From assembly GCF_000239695.1 (NCBI RefSeq), contig NZ_JH470338.1, positions 989,327-1,053,326 on the forward strand: DNA of 64,000 nt, written 5' to 3'. The notes beneath the pieces are model-generated. The model ran no database searches. It had not been told where the DNA came from and worked only from the letters and a program-made list of their open reading frames with translations. Below, in pieces: positions 25,424 through 34,144 of this stretch. This DNA is from Actinomyces graevenitzii C83 (GTDB lineage: Bacteria > Actinomycetota > Actinomycetes > Actinomycetales > Actinomycetaceae). The position numbers were made by a program, and so were the translations under genes. The stretch's first letter is position 1. Each line of letters starts with the position of its first letter.

Positions 25424-26431
25424 TTAGAAATGTGGGCGCTTAGGGTCAGCCTGCCAAGCGGTGTAGCTGGAGGTGACAATGTCATCCAGGTTGTACTGGG
25501 CCTGCCAGCCAAGTACCTCGGTGATGCGCGTGGCGTTACCGATCAGCTTGGGCGGGTCGCCGGCGCGGCGCGGCAGCTCTTCAGGCTCCAGCTTGGAGCC
25601 AGTAGCTGCGATTACCTTGGCTACCACTTCACGCACTGAGGCACCCTGGCCCGTGCCCACGTTGAATACGTGAGCCTGCATTTGCTTGCCGTTACCCAGG
25701 TAATCCAGGGCGGCAATGTGAGCGGTGGCTAGGTCGCGCACGTGGATGTAGTCACGGATGCAGGTGCCGTCGGGGGTGTCATAGTCGGTCCCGAAGATCT
25801 TGGGGGTATCGCCCTTAACTAGGCGCTCCATAACCATCGGGATCAGGTTTAGTGTGGCCATGTCACCTAGGTCGTCCCAGCCGGCTCCGGCTACGTTGAA
25901 GTAGCGCAGACCCGCCCAGCGCAGGCCCCAGGCGCGCTCGCAGTCGGCCATCATCCATTCGCCGATTAGTTTGGTTTCGCCGTAAGGGTTGATGGGGTGG
26001 CAGGCTACTTCTTCGTCGACGACGGCGACGTCGGGCATCCCATAAACGGCTGCGGAAGAGGAGAAAATCATCTGATCCACCCCCGCCTGTTCCATGGCTG
26101 CCAGCATATTGGCTAGGCCACCAATGTTTTGCTGGTAGTACCAGGCCGGGCGAGCCACTGACTCACCTACCTGCTTGCGCGCAGCGAAGTGGATTACGCA
26201 GTCCACACCTTCTTCGCGCATTACCTGCTCTAGGCGCTCTTGGGCCTGGGCGCCAGCCACGTCAAGCTGCACTAGCTTGGCTTGACCGATGCGCTCGGGC
26301 GTGCCGTAAGACAGGTCATCTACGACAACTACTTTGTCGCCGCGCTCAAGTAGTAGACGCACAACGTGGGCGCCAATGTATCCGGCACCGCCCGCTACTA
26401 GGACGGTTCGAGGCTCGTGTTTTGTGTTCAC
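25424..26431 (-). CDS. galE: UDP-glucose 4-epimerase
   Basis: 335 residues, the normal length. The NAD site is GGAGYIGAHVVRLLLERG near the N-terminus. SSSAAVYG and YGETK supply the catalytic Ser, Tyr and Lys, and RYFNVAGA is the usual substrate-binding segment. It interconverts UDP-glucose and UDP-galactose in the cytoplasm and feeds galactose into envelope glycans. It starts at GTG 26431, 6 nt after TAGAAT. It is adjacent to, but convergent with, the LCP pair. Confidence 0.93.
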   Translation of the reverse strand: MNTKHEPRTVLVAGGAGYIGAHVVRLLLERGDKVVVVDDLSYGTPERIGQAKLVQLDVAGAQAQERLEQVMREEGVDCVIHFAARKQVGESVARPAWYYQQNIGGLANMLAAMEQAGVDQMIFSSSAAVYGMPDVAVVDEEVACHPINPYGETKLIGEWMMADCERAWGLRWAGLRYFNVAGAGWDDLGDMATLNLIPMVMERLVKGDTPKIFGTDYDTPDGTCIRDYIHVRDLATAHIAALDYLGNGKQMQAHVFNVGTGQGASVREVVAKVIAATGSKLEPEELPRRAGDPPKLIGNATRITEVLGWQAQYNLDDIVTSSYTAWQADPKRPHF

Positions 26432-26437
26432 CGCTCT

Positions 26438-26443
26438 ATTCTA
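26438..26443 (-). promoter_or_regulatory. -10 element TAGAAT before galE
   Basis: TAGAAT, agagcg, then GTG 26431. The 6-nt spacing and lack of a ribosome-binding site predict a leaderless galE mRNA. Confidence 0.5.
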
Positions 26444-26561
26444 ACCCTAAATTGTTCGTTTGTGTTCGATTTCGATAGTTTGTGTAGCTTCTGGGTGGTT
26501 ACGCTAGAGCTTTGCAGCCTAGCTGCCGGCCAGCCCATATCAATCCAGCACCAGCTACGGT

Positions 26562-27083
26562 CTAGTTACCGGCCACGCGCTCAGCTAGCGCACGCCCCTT
26601 AGCCTTAGCCAGCTCACCTAGCTCCACTTGGAACTGGCGCATAGCTGCCCGCAGCTGCTGGGCCTGCTCACCCTCGCCGCTAGCCAAAATACGCACCGCT
26701 AGCAGGCCAGCGTTGCGCGCTCCGCCAATAGAAACCGTGGCCACAGGCACGCCGGCAGGCATCTGCACAATCGACAGCAGCGAATCCATGCCGTCCAGGT
26801 ACTTCAGCGGCACGGGCACACCAATCACCGGCAGTTCACTAACCGCCGCCAGCATTCCCGGCAGGTGGGCGGCCCCGCCAGCGCCGGCAATGATTACACG
26901 CAAACCACGCTCGCTGGCCTGGCGGCCATACTCAATCATTTCCACCGGCATACGGTGAGCTGAAACCACCCGGGCCTCATAGCTAACACCGAACTCTTCC
27001 AGGGCCTTAGCGGCCGCTTCCATAGTGGGCCAGTCAGAATCCGACCCCATCACAATGCCTACTACAGGCTGCTTATCGCTCAC
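26562..27083 (-). CDS. purE: 5-(carboxyamino)imidazole ribonucleotide mutase
   Basis: 173 residues. [21 protein letters not shown] and VVSAHRMP are the substrate-phosphate and catalytic-histidine motifs of class I PurE, and [16 protein letters not shown] completes the site. It converts N5-CAIR to CAIR in purine synthesis. GTG 27083 follows GAAAGGA at 5 nt. It lies 49 nt after purK on the same strand, so the two probably share a transcript. Confidence 0.95.
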   Translation of the reverse strand: MSDKQPVVGIVMGSDSDWPTMEAAAKALEEFGVSYEARVVSAHRMPVEMIEYGRQASERGLRVIIAGAGGAAHLPGMLAAVSELPVIGVPVPLKYLDGMDSLLSIVQMPAGVPVATVSIGGARNAGLLAVRILASGEGEQAQQLRAAMRQFQVELGELAKAKGRALAERVAGN

Positions 27084-27132
27084 GGTTTTCCTTTCAAGGT
27101 TTTTAAAGCACTAGCTAAACCACCGGGCAGCT

Positions 27133-28398
27133 TTACAGCTGCGGGCAGGTAAGTACATGGGCCACCTGGCGGCCAATCTCTACCGCCTGAGCGGGATCTT
27201 GCCCCTCAGCCAAACTCAAGTTCACATGCCCCAGCTTGCGTCCACGCCGAGCCTGCTTACCGTAAAGGTGAATCTTGGCTTGCGGAGCTAGCTGCAAAGC
27301 CTGGGCCAAGCGGCTAGAGGGGTCAGGTAGGAGCGCGTCAGTTTCTTGACGCCAACCAATCACGTTAACCATTACGGTGGGCGCCACCAGCTGCGCACTA
27401 CCTAACGGCCAGTCCAACACGGCCCGCAGGTGCTGTTCAAACTGGCTAGTTAGAGCCCCATCCTGGCTCCAGTGACCACTGTTGTGGGGGCGCATAGCCA
27501 GCTCATTGATATACAGCTGATCGCCACCATCACCTTCAACCACAAACATTTCCACTGCCAGCACACCGGTAACCTCAAGCTCACTGGCTACGCGCTTAGC
27601 CACCTGCTGGGCTAGCGCGGCGGTAGCCGGTTTCAAACCTGGGGCTGGGGCCAGCACTGTGTCGCACATGCCCTCAACCTGCACGGTTTCCACCACCGGC
27701 CAAGCCTCCACCTGGCCACTGGGGTTACGGGCCACCAGGGCCGCAAGTTCACGGGTGAAGTTAACTGCCTGCTCTACCAGCAGGCAGCTGACCTGGGCGC
27801 CTCCTAGTGAGCCACCACCGCCCACACCGGCGCCGTCGGCCAAAGCTTTAAACCACTTTGCAGCCTCACCATTTTCAAGCTCAGCGGCGTCATTAACCAG
27901 CAGCACCCCGTGACCGTCATAGCCGCCCTGAGGGGTCTTTAACACCACCGGCCAGCCATGCTGCAAGGCAAACTCAAGCACCTCAGCGGGCTGGCTAACC
28001 GGGCTCCAAGCCGGCTGAGGCAGCTCCAAGCGCGTCATAGCGCGGCGCATTTCTAGCTTGTCGCGGGCGTAAAGCAAAGCCTGGGCGCTAGGCTGCACCG
28101 ATACACCCTGGGCCGCTAACTGCTGCAACAAGGCGTGATCTTGGTGCTCGTGTTCAAAAGTTAAAACCGCTGCGTCAGCTAGATCTTGGAGCTGCTCCCC
28201 CTGTTTGGGCTGCAGCAAATCACGCACTGCCCCGGCGTCGTCGGCCCGCCCCACTGGGGCATCAGGCATTACCTGCGCCGCAGACCCGTCCGGGGCCTCC
28301 ACTAAAGCACGCAGGTGCACACCTAGCGCACTCGCTTCTTCTTGCATCATGCGAGCTAACTGCCCGCCGCCAATAACTGCCACAGTTGGTGCACTCAC
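27133..28398 (-). CDS. purK: 5-(carboxyamino)imidazole ribonucleotide synthase
   Basis: 421 residues, a little longer than usual. VAVIGGGQLARMM is the N-terminal nucleotide motif. The ATP-grasp domain has PVVLKTPQGGYDGHGV and the metal-binding NELAMRPHNSGHW. It makes N5-CAIR from AIR, bicarbonate and ATP for PurE downstream. An insert of about 15 residues (DGAGVGGGGSLGG) in the middle is glycine-rich and not usual. It starts at GTG 28398 with a TAGGCT box 6 nt upstream. Confidence 0.93.
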   Translation of the reverse strand: MSAPTVAVIGGGQLARMMQEEASALGVHLRALVEAPDGSAAQVMPDAPVGRADDAGAVRDLLQPKQGEQLQDLADAAVLTFEHEHQDHALLQQLAAQGVSVQPSAQALLYARDKLEMRRAMTRLELPQPAWSPVSQPAEVLEFALQHGWPVVLKTPQGGYDGHGVLLVNDAAELENGEAAKWFKALADGAGVGGGGSLGGAQVSCLLVEQAVNFTRELAALVARNPSGQVEAWPVVETVQVEGMCDTVLAPAPGLKPATAALAQQVAKRVASELEVTGVLAVEMFVVEGDGGDQLYINELAMRPHNSGHWSQDGALTSQFEQHLRAVLDWPLGSAQLVAPTVMVNVIGWRQETDALLPDPSSRLAQALQLAPQAKIHLYGKQARRGRKLGHVNLSLAEGQDPAQAVEIGRQVAHVLTCPQL

Positions 28399-28404
28399 GT
28401 TATT

Positions 28405-28410
28405 AGCCTA
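28405..28410 (-). promoter_or_regulatory. -10 element TAGGCT before purK
   Basis: TAGGCT, aataac, then GTG 28398. The 6-nt spacing predicts a leaderless purK-purE mRNA. I see no purine riboswitch. Confidence 0.5.
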
Positions 28411-28460
28411 CCCGCCTTAAGCGGGGCGTGCACAGAACGGCACACTTCGCAAAACCCACA

Positions 28461-28466
28461 TAGGAT
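28461..28466 (+). promoter_or_regulatory. -10 element TAGGAT before the first PIG-V-like gene
   Basis: TAGGAT, atggac, then GTG 28473. The same hexamer and spacing occur before the paralogue at 30342, which supports GTG 28473 over the in-frame ATG 28467. Confidence 0.55.
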
Positions 28467-28472
28467 ATGGAC

Positions 28473-30131
28473 GTGCAACATTCAAGTATCCCCCATCGCC
28501 TCCAGGTACTGGCAGTGTGGGCTATTGCCTCGCTGATTGGGCTGCTGATTTTTAATCTGGGCGGCCTAGACACCCCCCAGACTTATTGGAGCGCAGCTAA
28601 GCCCAGCTACCTGCAGCATGTGGCTTTTTGGGATTCTGAGTGGTACTACCGCGTGGCCACCCAGGGCTATCCCGACTCCACCAGCTTGCCGATTGGTCAA
28701 GATGGCCGCGTGGGTCAGAACACCTGGGCGTTTATGCCCATCTATGCCTATTTAAGTGGTGGCCTGGCTGGGCTACTCTCGGCTAACTATTACACCTGCG
28801 CTGTGGTGGTGGCCTGGTTGGGCTCAGCTTTGGCGGCTTTGGGTTTGGATGCCTGGATGCGTCCGCGCGTGGGTAAGGCGGCCAGTTTGCTGGGGGTGGC
28901 GATTTTCTTCACCTGCGGCCCGGCCATTATTTTGCAGCTTCCTTACGCCGAGTCTTTGGGATTGGCGCTGGTGGCGATTGGTTTCGCGGTTTTAGCTAAG
29001 CGTCGTTTTGCCTGGGCCATGGTGGTGTTTGTACTGGCTGCTTTTACCCGCCCGATCGGGGTGCCGCTGGGGGCTGCCCTGGGCCTGTGGTGGGTTTGGG
29101 AGGAGCTGCGGGCGCGCGGTCTGATTTCGACCTCCCGCTTTGATGCGTCTTTCTCTTCCGCCCGGGTTTATGCCGACGCCGACCCTTACGCCGCTAATTA
29201 CGACGCCGCCACCGCTGTCCCTAATGAGGCCGCTATTGCCTCTTTTGAAACTGCACCTGACCTGACCGCGAGCGCTTCTTTTGAGGCCGCCCCGCCGGCT
29301 ATTCCTGCGCCTCCTAGTGAGGCTGGCACCGTGTCCCCTAGTGAGGCTGGCGCCGTCGGCACTGAAACCACCGACTCTGCCCACGCTGGCCCGCAAGCTG
29401 GCGACTCTGAAACTAGCGGCCCTGAAGCTAGTGAGTCTGCCACTAGCGCCATTGCTTCTTTTGAGGCCACCCCCATTGCAGCAGGTGCCGAGTCCTCCCC
29501 AGGTTACGACGTCGTCGCTAATTACGAGGCCACAACCCCTAGCAACGCGCCGGCCCCTGCACCAGCCCCGCCAGCTTTACCTAGCTTTACGCCTATGGAT
29601 TTAAGCCCCCTGCCGCTGAGCAGCAAAGACCGCCTGTGGCTGTTTGTTACTGCCGCAGTCACCTGCGCGGCTGCTTTGACCTGGCCGCTGCTGGCTTGGA
29701 TCGCCACTGGACGCATGAGCGCATATGTGGACACGGAAACTGCTTGGCGTGGCGTGGACCTGGCCCCATTTGAGGCCTGGATTAACCGCTCTGCTAGCTT
29801 TGGTGGCGCCCACGCAGGTGTTATTGGCCTGTTTGGGGTGCTGGTGCTTAGTGCGTGCGTGCTGAGCTGGCCTCAGCTGCGTCAGTTGGGGCGGCTGACC
29901 TGGATGTGGTGCGTATGCTACTGGGTTTACCTGCTGATCTTCTTCGACCCTTCCTCCTCAGTTTTTCGCATGTTGCTGATGGTTGCCCCACTGGCCTGGG
30001 CTGTGGCAGCAAGGCTAAGTAAGCGCCCACGCGCCGCCTTGGCGGTTTTAACTGTAGGTTTGATTAGCCAGGTGTTGTGGGTAGCTTGGGTGTGGGATTA
30101 CGGCTCAATTAGCATCCTGTGGGTTCCCTAA
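28473..30131 (+). CDS. PIG-V-like polyprenyl-phosphate mannosyltransferase (GT-C), with long low-complexity loop
   Basis: 552 residues from GTG 28473. The start is chosen because TAGGAT plus 6 nt precedes it exactly as at the paralogue, and VQ then aligns with the paralogue's MQ. The first external loop has HVAFWDSEWYYRVATQGYP, the acidic WDxxWY motif of PIG-V/GPI mannosyltransferase-like enzymes that use polyprenyl-phosphate mannose. Around residues 220-375 there is an Ala/Pro/Ser/Glu-rich insert with repeats of ASFE(A/T). Following a WEELRAR stretch, it is probably cytoplasmic. Its target glycan is not known. Confidence 0.82.
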   Translation: MQHSSIPHRLQVLAVWAIASLIGLLIFNLGGLDTPQTYWSAAKPSYLQHVAFWDSEWYYRVATQGYPDSTSLPIGQDGRVGQNTWAFMPIYAYLSGGLAGLLSANYYTCAVVVAWLGSALAALGLDAWMRPRVGKAASLLGVAIFFTCGPAIILQLPYAESLGLALVAIGFAVLAKRRFAWAMVVFVLAAFTRPIGVPLGAALGLWWVWEELRARGLISTSRFDASFSSARVYADADPYAANYDAATAVPNEAAIASFETAPDLTASASFEAAPPAIPAPPSEAGTVSPSEAGAVGTETTDSAHAGPQAGDSETSGPEASESATSAIASFEATPIAAGAESSPGYDVVANYEATTPSNAPAPAPAPPALPSFTPMDLSPLPLSSKDRLWLFVTAAVTCAAALTWPLLAWIATGRMSAYVDTETAWRGVDLAPFEAWINRSASFGGAHAGVIGLFGVLVLSACVLSWPQLRQLGRLTWMWCVCYWVYLLIFFDPSSSVFRMLLMVAPLAWAVAARLSKRPRAALAVLTVGLISQVLWVAWVWDYGSISILWVP

Positions 30132-30341
30132 ATTATTTACGGGTTTTTTCTTTAGAAACAGCTAATGGCCAAAACCTGCAGTTCAGGTCACATTTATAGA
30201 CAATAGGACTATGTCAGGTTGCACAAGTTAATCGATTTGCTTTCAGTTTCAAGTTTTCATTAAGGTATTTCACTCATTTATCTACCAGTTACCTTTATTT
30301 AGGCAGTACCAAAACATCCTGACGCCCATTAGGATGCAAAT
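30132..30341. other. AT-rich spacer between the two PIG-V-like genes
   Basis: About 210 bp, clearly lower in GC than the flanks. It has no credible gene. It holds the TAGGAT promoter element of the second paralogue at its right end and otherwise nothing I recognise. Confidence 0.4.
30330..30335 (+). promoter_or_regulatory. -10 element TAGGAT before the second PIG-V-like gene
   Basis: TAGGAT, gcaaat, then ATG 30342. It duplicates the arrangement at 28461-28473 and again predicts a leaderless mRNA. Confidence 0.55.
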
Positions 30342-31676
30342 ATGCAGTTCCCAAACATATCCCCCAGCCGTTTCCCCCATCGGCTCCAAGTCCTGGCCGT
30401 CTGGCTACTTATAACCCTACTAAGTCTGTTGATCTTCAACCTTTCAGCCATTGACACCCCCGCAAGCCGTTGGGTGCCAGCTAACCCCAGTTACCTAGAA
30501 CACGTATCCTTATGGGATTCCAAGTGGTATCACCGCATCATCACTGAGCGTTACTTCACTAAATTAACTTATGACGCTAATGGTCACGTACGCCAAAACA
30601 CTTGGGCTTTCATGCCAGTTTTCCCCTTGCTGAGTGAAGCCCTGGCCACACTTACTTCTACCATCACCACAAAAAGCTATTTTGCCTGTGCAGTAGTAGT
30701 TTCCTGGATTAGCTCAGCAGCCGTAGCTCTAGGTCTTGACGCTTGGCTATGCCCGCGCGTAGGCAAGCGCGCCAGCCTGCTAGGCGTAGCTCTTTTCTTC
30801 AGCTTCGCCCCGGCTATTGTCATGCAGCTTCCCTATGCAGAGTCTTTAACCTTAGCGCTGCTGACTTTTGGTTTCATACTGCTAACTAAGCGGCGCTTTA
30901 TTTGGGCTATTTTACTCTTTGGTATTGCCGAGCTCACTCGCCCTATTGGCGTCCCACTCGGGGCCGCAATCGGTTTATGGTGGTTCTGGGAAGAACTACG
31001 AGCGCGCGGCATAGTCTCCCCAACCTCGCGCTTTAATAGCTCATTCCTGCCATTTAAAAAATCAGCCGACCTCGCCGGCAACGTTAGTGACGACGTCGCC
31101 GCTACTACCCCGCAAACTGCCACCACTCCACTAGACATTAGCCCCACCCCACTCAGTAAAAAAGACCGTATCTGGCTATTTGTAACCGCCATCATTACTT
31201 GCGCTGGAGCACTTTTCTGGCCGGCATTCGCCTGGTTCATTACCGGGGTACCTAGCGCCTACACGGATACCGAAACTGCCTGGCGCGAAGATAATTTAGC
31301 CCCGTTTATGTCCTGGATTAAGCAGGCCACCATTTACGGGGGCCCTAACTCGGGTATCGTCGCCCTAATAGCAGTGCTAGTTCTAAGTATCTGCGCACTT
31401 AGCTCTAGTCAACTACGCAAGCTAGGGCGCCTAGCCTGGATGTGGTGTGTATGCTACTGGGTTTACCTACTGGTCTTCTTCGACCCCTCATCCTCGATTC
31501 TACGCATGCTACTTATGATGGCCCCGCTAGCTTGGGTGCTTGGCGCTAAACTGAGCAACCATCTACGCGCTGCGGTAGCGCTTATTGCACTAAGTGTTGT
31601 CTCCCAGGTGCTGTGGATAGCTTGGATTTGGGACGCTCACTCACTCTCACTCAGTAAGATCTACTGGATGCCTTAA
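30342..31676 (+). CDS. PIG-V-like polyprenyl-phosphate mannosyltransferase, compact paralogue
   Basis: 444 residues, clearly homologous to the preceding gene over its whole length: PHRLQVLAVWLL, YLEHVSLWDSKWYHRIITERY (acidic WD catalytic-loop motif), VMQLPYAESLTLALL and LAWMWCVCYWVYLLVFFDPSSSILRMLLM. It lacks most of the low-complexity insert: about 50 polar residues separate the two membrane halves instead of about 150. Codon use is more A/T-rich than in the paralogue. Both probably mannosylate envelope glycans or lipids at the outer face of the membrane, perhaps with different acceptors. Confidence 0.82.
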   Translation: MQFPNISPSRFPHRLQVLAVWLLITLLSLLIFNLSAIDTPASRWVPANPSYLEHVSLWDSKWYHRIITERYFTKLTYDANGHVRQNTWAFMPVFPLLSEALATLTSTITTKSYFACAVVVSWISSAAVALGLDAWLCPRVGKRASLLGVALFFSFAPAIVMQLPYAESLTLALLTFGFILLTKRRFIWAILLFGIAELTRPIGVPLGAAIGLWWFWEELRARGIVSPTSRFNSSFLPFKKSADLAGNVSDDVAATTPQTATTPLDISPTPLSKKDRIWLFVTAIITCAGALFWPAFAWFITGVPSAYTDTETAWREDNLAPFMSWIKQATIYGGPNSGIVALIAVLVLSICALSSSQLRKLGRLAWMWCVCYWVYLLVFFDPSSSILRMLLMMAPLAWVLGAKLSNHLRAAVALIALSVVSQVLWIAWIWDAHSLSLSKIYWMP

Positions 31677-31715
31677 GCCTTTTTAAGTATCTTTCAGAAA
31701 CCAACGGAATAAATA

Positions 31716-32192
31716 ATGCTAAGCTCATCCCTCGTCTCTCAGCGTCTGCGCGCCTGGATTGTAGAGTTCATGCAGTTCGGCGCAGTTGGCGCCTCCGCCT
31801 TCGTGATCGACGCCGGGCTATTTAACGTATTCCAGTACGCTCCCATGCCTCTAGGGTTCCTGTCTGGACACCCCAACAGCGCCAATGTTTTAGCGGCCAC
31901 GATCGCCACCATCTACTCCTGGATAGCTAACCGACTGTGGACTTACCGCGGTCGCACCCAAGAAAACGTAGTACGCGAAGGCACTCTCTTCGTTATTGCA
32001 AACATTTTGGGGCTATGCGTAACCCAGGCCTGTTTGCTCTTCACCCACCACGTACTAAACATCAACACCCAGCTAGGCGACAATATTGCCGCCTATGTGG
32101 TTGGTTTCGCTCTGTCTACAGCCTGCCGGTTCCTCTTCTACCACTTTGTAGTGTTTACCGGCACCAGTCAGGGTGAAGAATCCAAGTCTTGA
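31716..32192 (+). CDS. GtrA family membrane protein
   Basis: 158 residues with four hydrophobic segments and the GtrA signature pieces FMQFGAVGASAFVIDAGLFNVF, IYSWIANRLWTYRGRT and VVGFALSTACRFLFYHFVVF. GtrA proteins are thought to flip polyprenyl-phosphate sugars to the outer membrane face. Following two polyprenyl-sugar-dependent mannosyltransferases by 39 nt, it could supply their donor. That coupling is inference. Confidence 0.85.
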   Translation: MLSSSLVSQRLRAWIVEFMQFGAVGASAFVIDAGLFNVFQYAPMPLGFLSGHPNSANVLAATIATIYSWIANRLWTYRGRTQENVVREGTLFVIANILGLCVTQACLLFTHHVLNINTQLGDNIAAYVVGFALSTACRFLFYHFVVFTGTSQGEESKS

Positions 32193-32260
32193 CGACATTG
32201 GTGCCTTAGTACACACCCAACAATTAGGGCTGCTCACAGCCAGAGCCCAACCTAGGGATT

Positions 32261-32266
32261 TAAAGT
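32261..32266 (+). promoter_or_regulatory. -10 element TAAAGT before the DedA gene
   Basis: TAAAGT, then 7 nt, then ATG 32274. No ribosome-binding site is visible, so a leaderless transcript is predicted. Confidence 0.4.
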
Positions 32267-32273
32267 TTGCCTT

Positions 32274-32957
32274 ATGTTCAATCTCGCTGCTAGCGCCACG
32301 CTAGTTCAGACCTCTATCACGCCTGACTGGCTTGATGCCGGTACTTTGATCAATAAGTTTGTTGAATGGCTCGGCCCCTGGGCCATCATCGGCGTAATGC
32401 TGGTGATTTTCGCTGAAACCGGTCTGCTGGTGGGTTTCTTCCTACCTGGCGACTCACTGCTATTCACCCTAGGCATGTTTGTGGGCACCGGCGCCGTACC
32501 GGTACCGATCTGGGTGGCTGCCCCAGCGGTTTTCTTGGCTGCCATTGCCGGTAACGGCACCGGTTATCTAATCGGTAGCAAGGTTGGCCCCAAGATCTTT
32601 GACCGCCCCGATGGGCGCCTGTTTAAGCAGAAGTACGTAACCAACACCCAGGAGTTCTTTGAACGCCACGGTGGTAAGGCCGTGACCCTGGCCCAGTTTG
32701 TGCCGATTATCCGCACCTTCACCCCGGTTATGGCCGGTGTAGGCAAGATGCACTACCGCCACTTTGCCATCTTTAACATGATCGGGGCTTTCTTCTGGGC
32801 TTTTTGCATCACCCTGCTAGGTTTCTGGCTGGGTAACTTCACCTGGGTGCGCGAAAATATTGAGCACATGATCCTGGTGATCGTGTTCATCTCACTGCTA
32901 CCCATGATTATCAAGGGCTTGCAGTCTTACCTGGCCTCTCGTAAGGCCCAGTCCTGA
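32274..32957 (+). CDS. DedA family membrane protein
   Basis: 227 residues with the DedA core: FAETGLLVGFFLPGDSLLFTLG near residue 45, GNGTGYLIGSKVGPKIF, then FFERHGGKAVTLAQFVPIIRTFTPVMAGVGKM, holding the conserved arginine and acidic residue. The family includes undecaprenyl-phosphate and phospholipid translocases (UptA group). A role in recycling the lipid carrier would suit this window, but DedA proteins have diverse substrates. It is followed by a strong terminator. Confidence 0.88.
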   Translation: MFNLAASATLVQTSITPDWLDAGTLINKFVEWLGPWAIIGVMLVIFAETGLLVGFFLPGDSLLFTLGMFVGTGAVPVPIWVAAPAVFLAAIAGNGTGYLIGSKVGPKIFDRPDGRLFKQKYVTNTQEFFERHGGKAVTLAQFVPIIRTFTPVMAGVGKMHYRHFAIFNMIGAFFWAFCITLLGFWLGNFTWVRENIEHMILVIVFISLLPMIIKGLQSYLASRKAQS

Positions 32958-33041
32958 TCCCATCTGGCCCAGTCAGGGCCCAGCTTTAGATCCGGCCGTT
33001 TACGCCCGGCTCGGCCATCTAAGCCGACGGCGCCGGCCACT

Positions 33042-33079
33042 GGCAGGTTCAGATTTTTCTGAACCTGCCTACTTTTTTT
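33042..33079 (+). terminator. Rho-independent terminator after dedA
   Basis: A 12-bp stem GGCAGGTTCAGA / TCTGAACCTGCC with a TTTT loop, then TACTTTTTTT on the plus strand. It also touches the stop of the convergent adenylate cyclase gene. Confidence 0.85.
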
Positions 33080-34118
33080 CGGTTCCGGCTTTTTCAGCCA
33101 GCACCCACTCGGTTCGCTTTAGCGACCAGGGAATAATCTCTCCCAATCCCTTGGCTTCTTGCTTGTTACAAGGGTGGATCACGTATTTACTGGCAACCTT
33201 TGAGGTTTTGATGAGCGCCGCCGTGTTTCCATCCATCCGGATTCCCCCGGGAGGGGCCATATTGACTAGGCGTGAAGCCAGGTTGACGGTAGGCCCAAAT
33301 ACGTCACCGGATAGGGAAACTACCTCCCCGCTTACTAGCGAGGCGCGTAGCCGAAGCTTGTGGCTGCCTCCCTGAATTTCTTCCATCAGGGCGGTAACCA
33401 CATCGGCGGCGGTGGACAGATCATTGGCAATATACATAACCGCGTCACCAATGGTTTTTACGATTCGCCCACCGCGCGAAGTAACCACATCGCGGGCAGT
33501 GTCCTCAAAGTCGTGCAGCAGCCGGGTAAGTTCTTGCGGACTCAGGCGTGCAGCTAACGCCGTGAAACCCACAATGTCGATAAAACCCATTGAGCGTTTT
33601 AGGGGGAAATGGCCGTCACGACGCTGGGGCCCTTCAGCACTGATCTCACTGTTGGTGCGTTGAATTAGCGCCGCAAAATGGCGCCTCCAGGTGTACAGCA
33701 GCTGATCTTGCAGGTTTTCAGCCAGTTCATTGGCTTTCTCAATGGCCAATTCCCGAGCTTGCATGTCACTAATGTTTTTCTCAGCCGCAATCTGAGCTAC
33801 CATCGCCTCAAACTGCCACAGCACCAGGCGGTCCATGGTGTATGACTGGGCGCGCAGTATGTTTTTTACCGCAGCCGGCTTCATGCCGTGTTCGTCTACC
33901 AGGGATTTGACACCGCGCGCAGCTTCAATATCGGCGTCTGTAATCACGTAGGCGTCGTCGTCGATATTTACAAAACCCAAGGCGCGCCAGTAACGACGGG
34001 CCTGCCCTATATCAACATTTAGCTCTTGCGCGGCTTGGCGCAGGGTTTTTACGGGCTGTGCGCCGAGCATCTGTACCGCTGGCGGATCGAGCGGCAATTG
34101 TGCATCGGTATCAATCAC
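33069..34118 (-). CDS. Class III adenylate cyclase with N-terminal regulatory domain
   Basis: 349 residues. Residues 1-160 are a helical regulatory region like that of actinobacterial Rv1264-type cyclases. The catalytic domain (about 173-335) is complete: metal-binding D181 in GFIDIVGFT and D225 in KTIGDAVMY, substrate lysine K221, purine-specifying D272 in GDVFGPTVNLASRL, and transition-state N279 and R283. It should make cAMP as a homodimer in the cytoplasm. It starts at GTG 34118 with TACCAT 7 nt upstream. The signal sensed cannot be read. Confidence 0.9.
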   Translation of the reverse strand: MIDTDAQLPLDPPAVQMLGAQPVKTLRQAAQELNVDIGQARRYWRALGFVNIDDDAYVITDADIEAARGVKSLVDEHGMKPAAVKNILRAQSYTMDRLVLWQFEAMVAQIAAEKNISDMQARELAIEKANELAENLQDQLLYTWRRHFAALIQRTNSEISAEGPQRRDGHFPLKRSMGFIDIVGFTALAARLSPQELTRLLHDFEDTARDVVTSRGGRIVKTIGDAVMYIANDLSTAADVVTALMEEIQGGSHKLRLRASLVSGEVVSLSGDVFGPTVNLASRLVNMAPPGGIRMDGNTAALIKTSKVASKYVIHPCNKQEAKGLGEIIPWSLKRTEWVLAEKAGTEKK

Positions 34119-34125
34119 ACAGGCA

Positions 34126-34131
34126 ATGGTA
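34126..34131 (-). promoter_or_regulatory. -10 element TACCAT before the adenylate cyclase gene
   Basis: TACCAT, then 7 nt, then GTG 34118, with no ribosome-binding site. Leaderless spacing. Confidence 0.4.
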
Positions 34132-34144
34132 TCTCAGATCACAT

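Noticed and set aside
33069..34118. MerR-type regulator, from the helical N-terminus
   Set aside because: The C-terminal half carries every catalytic residue of a class III adenylate cyclase, and N-terminal regulatory regions of this size are usual in actinobacterial cyclases.
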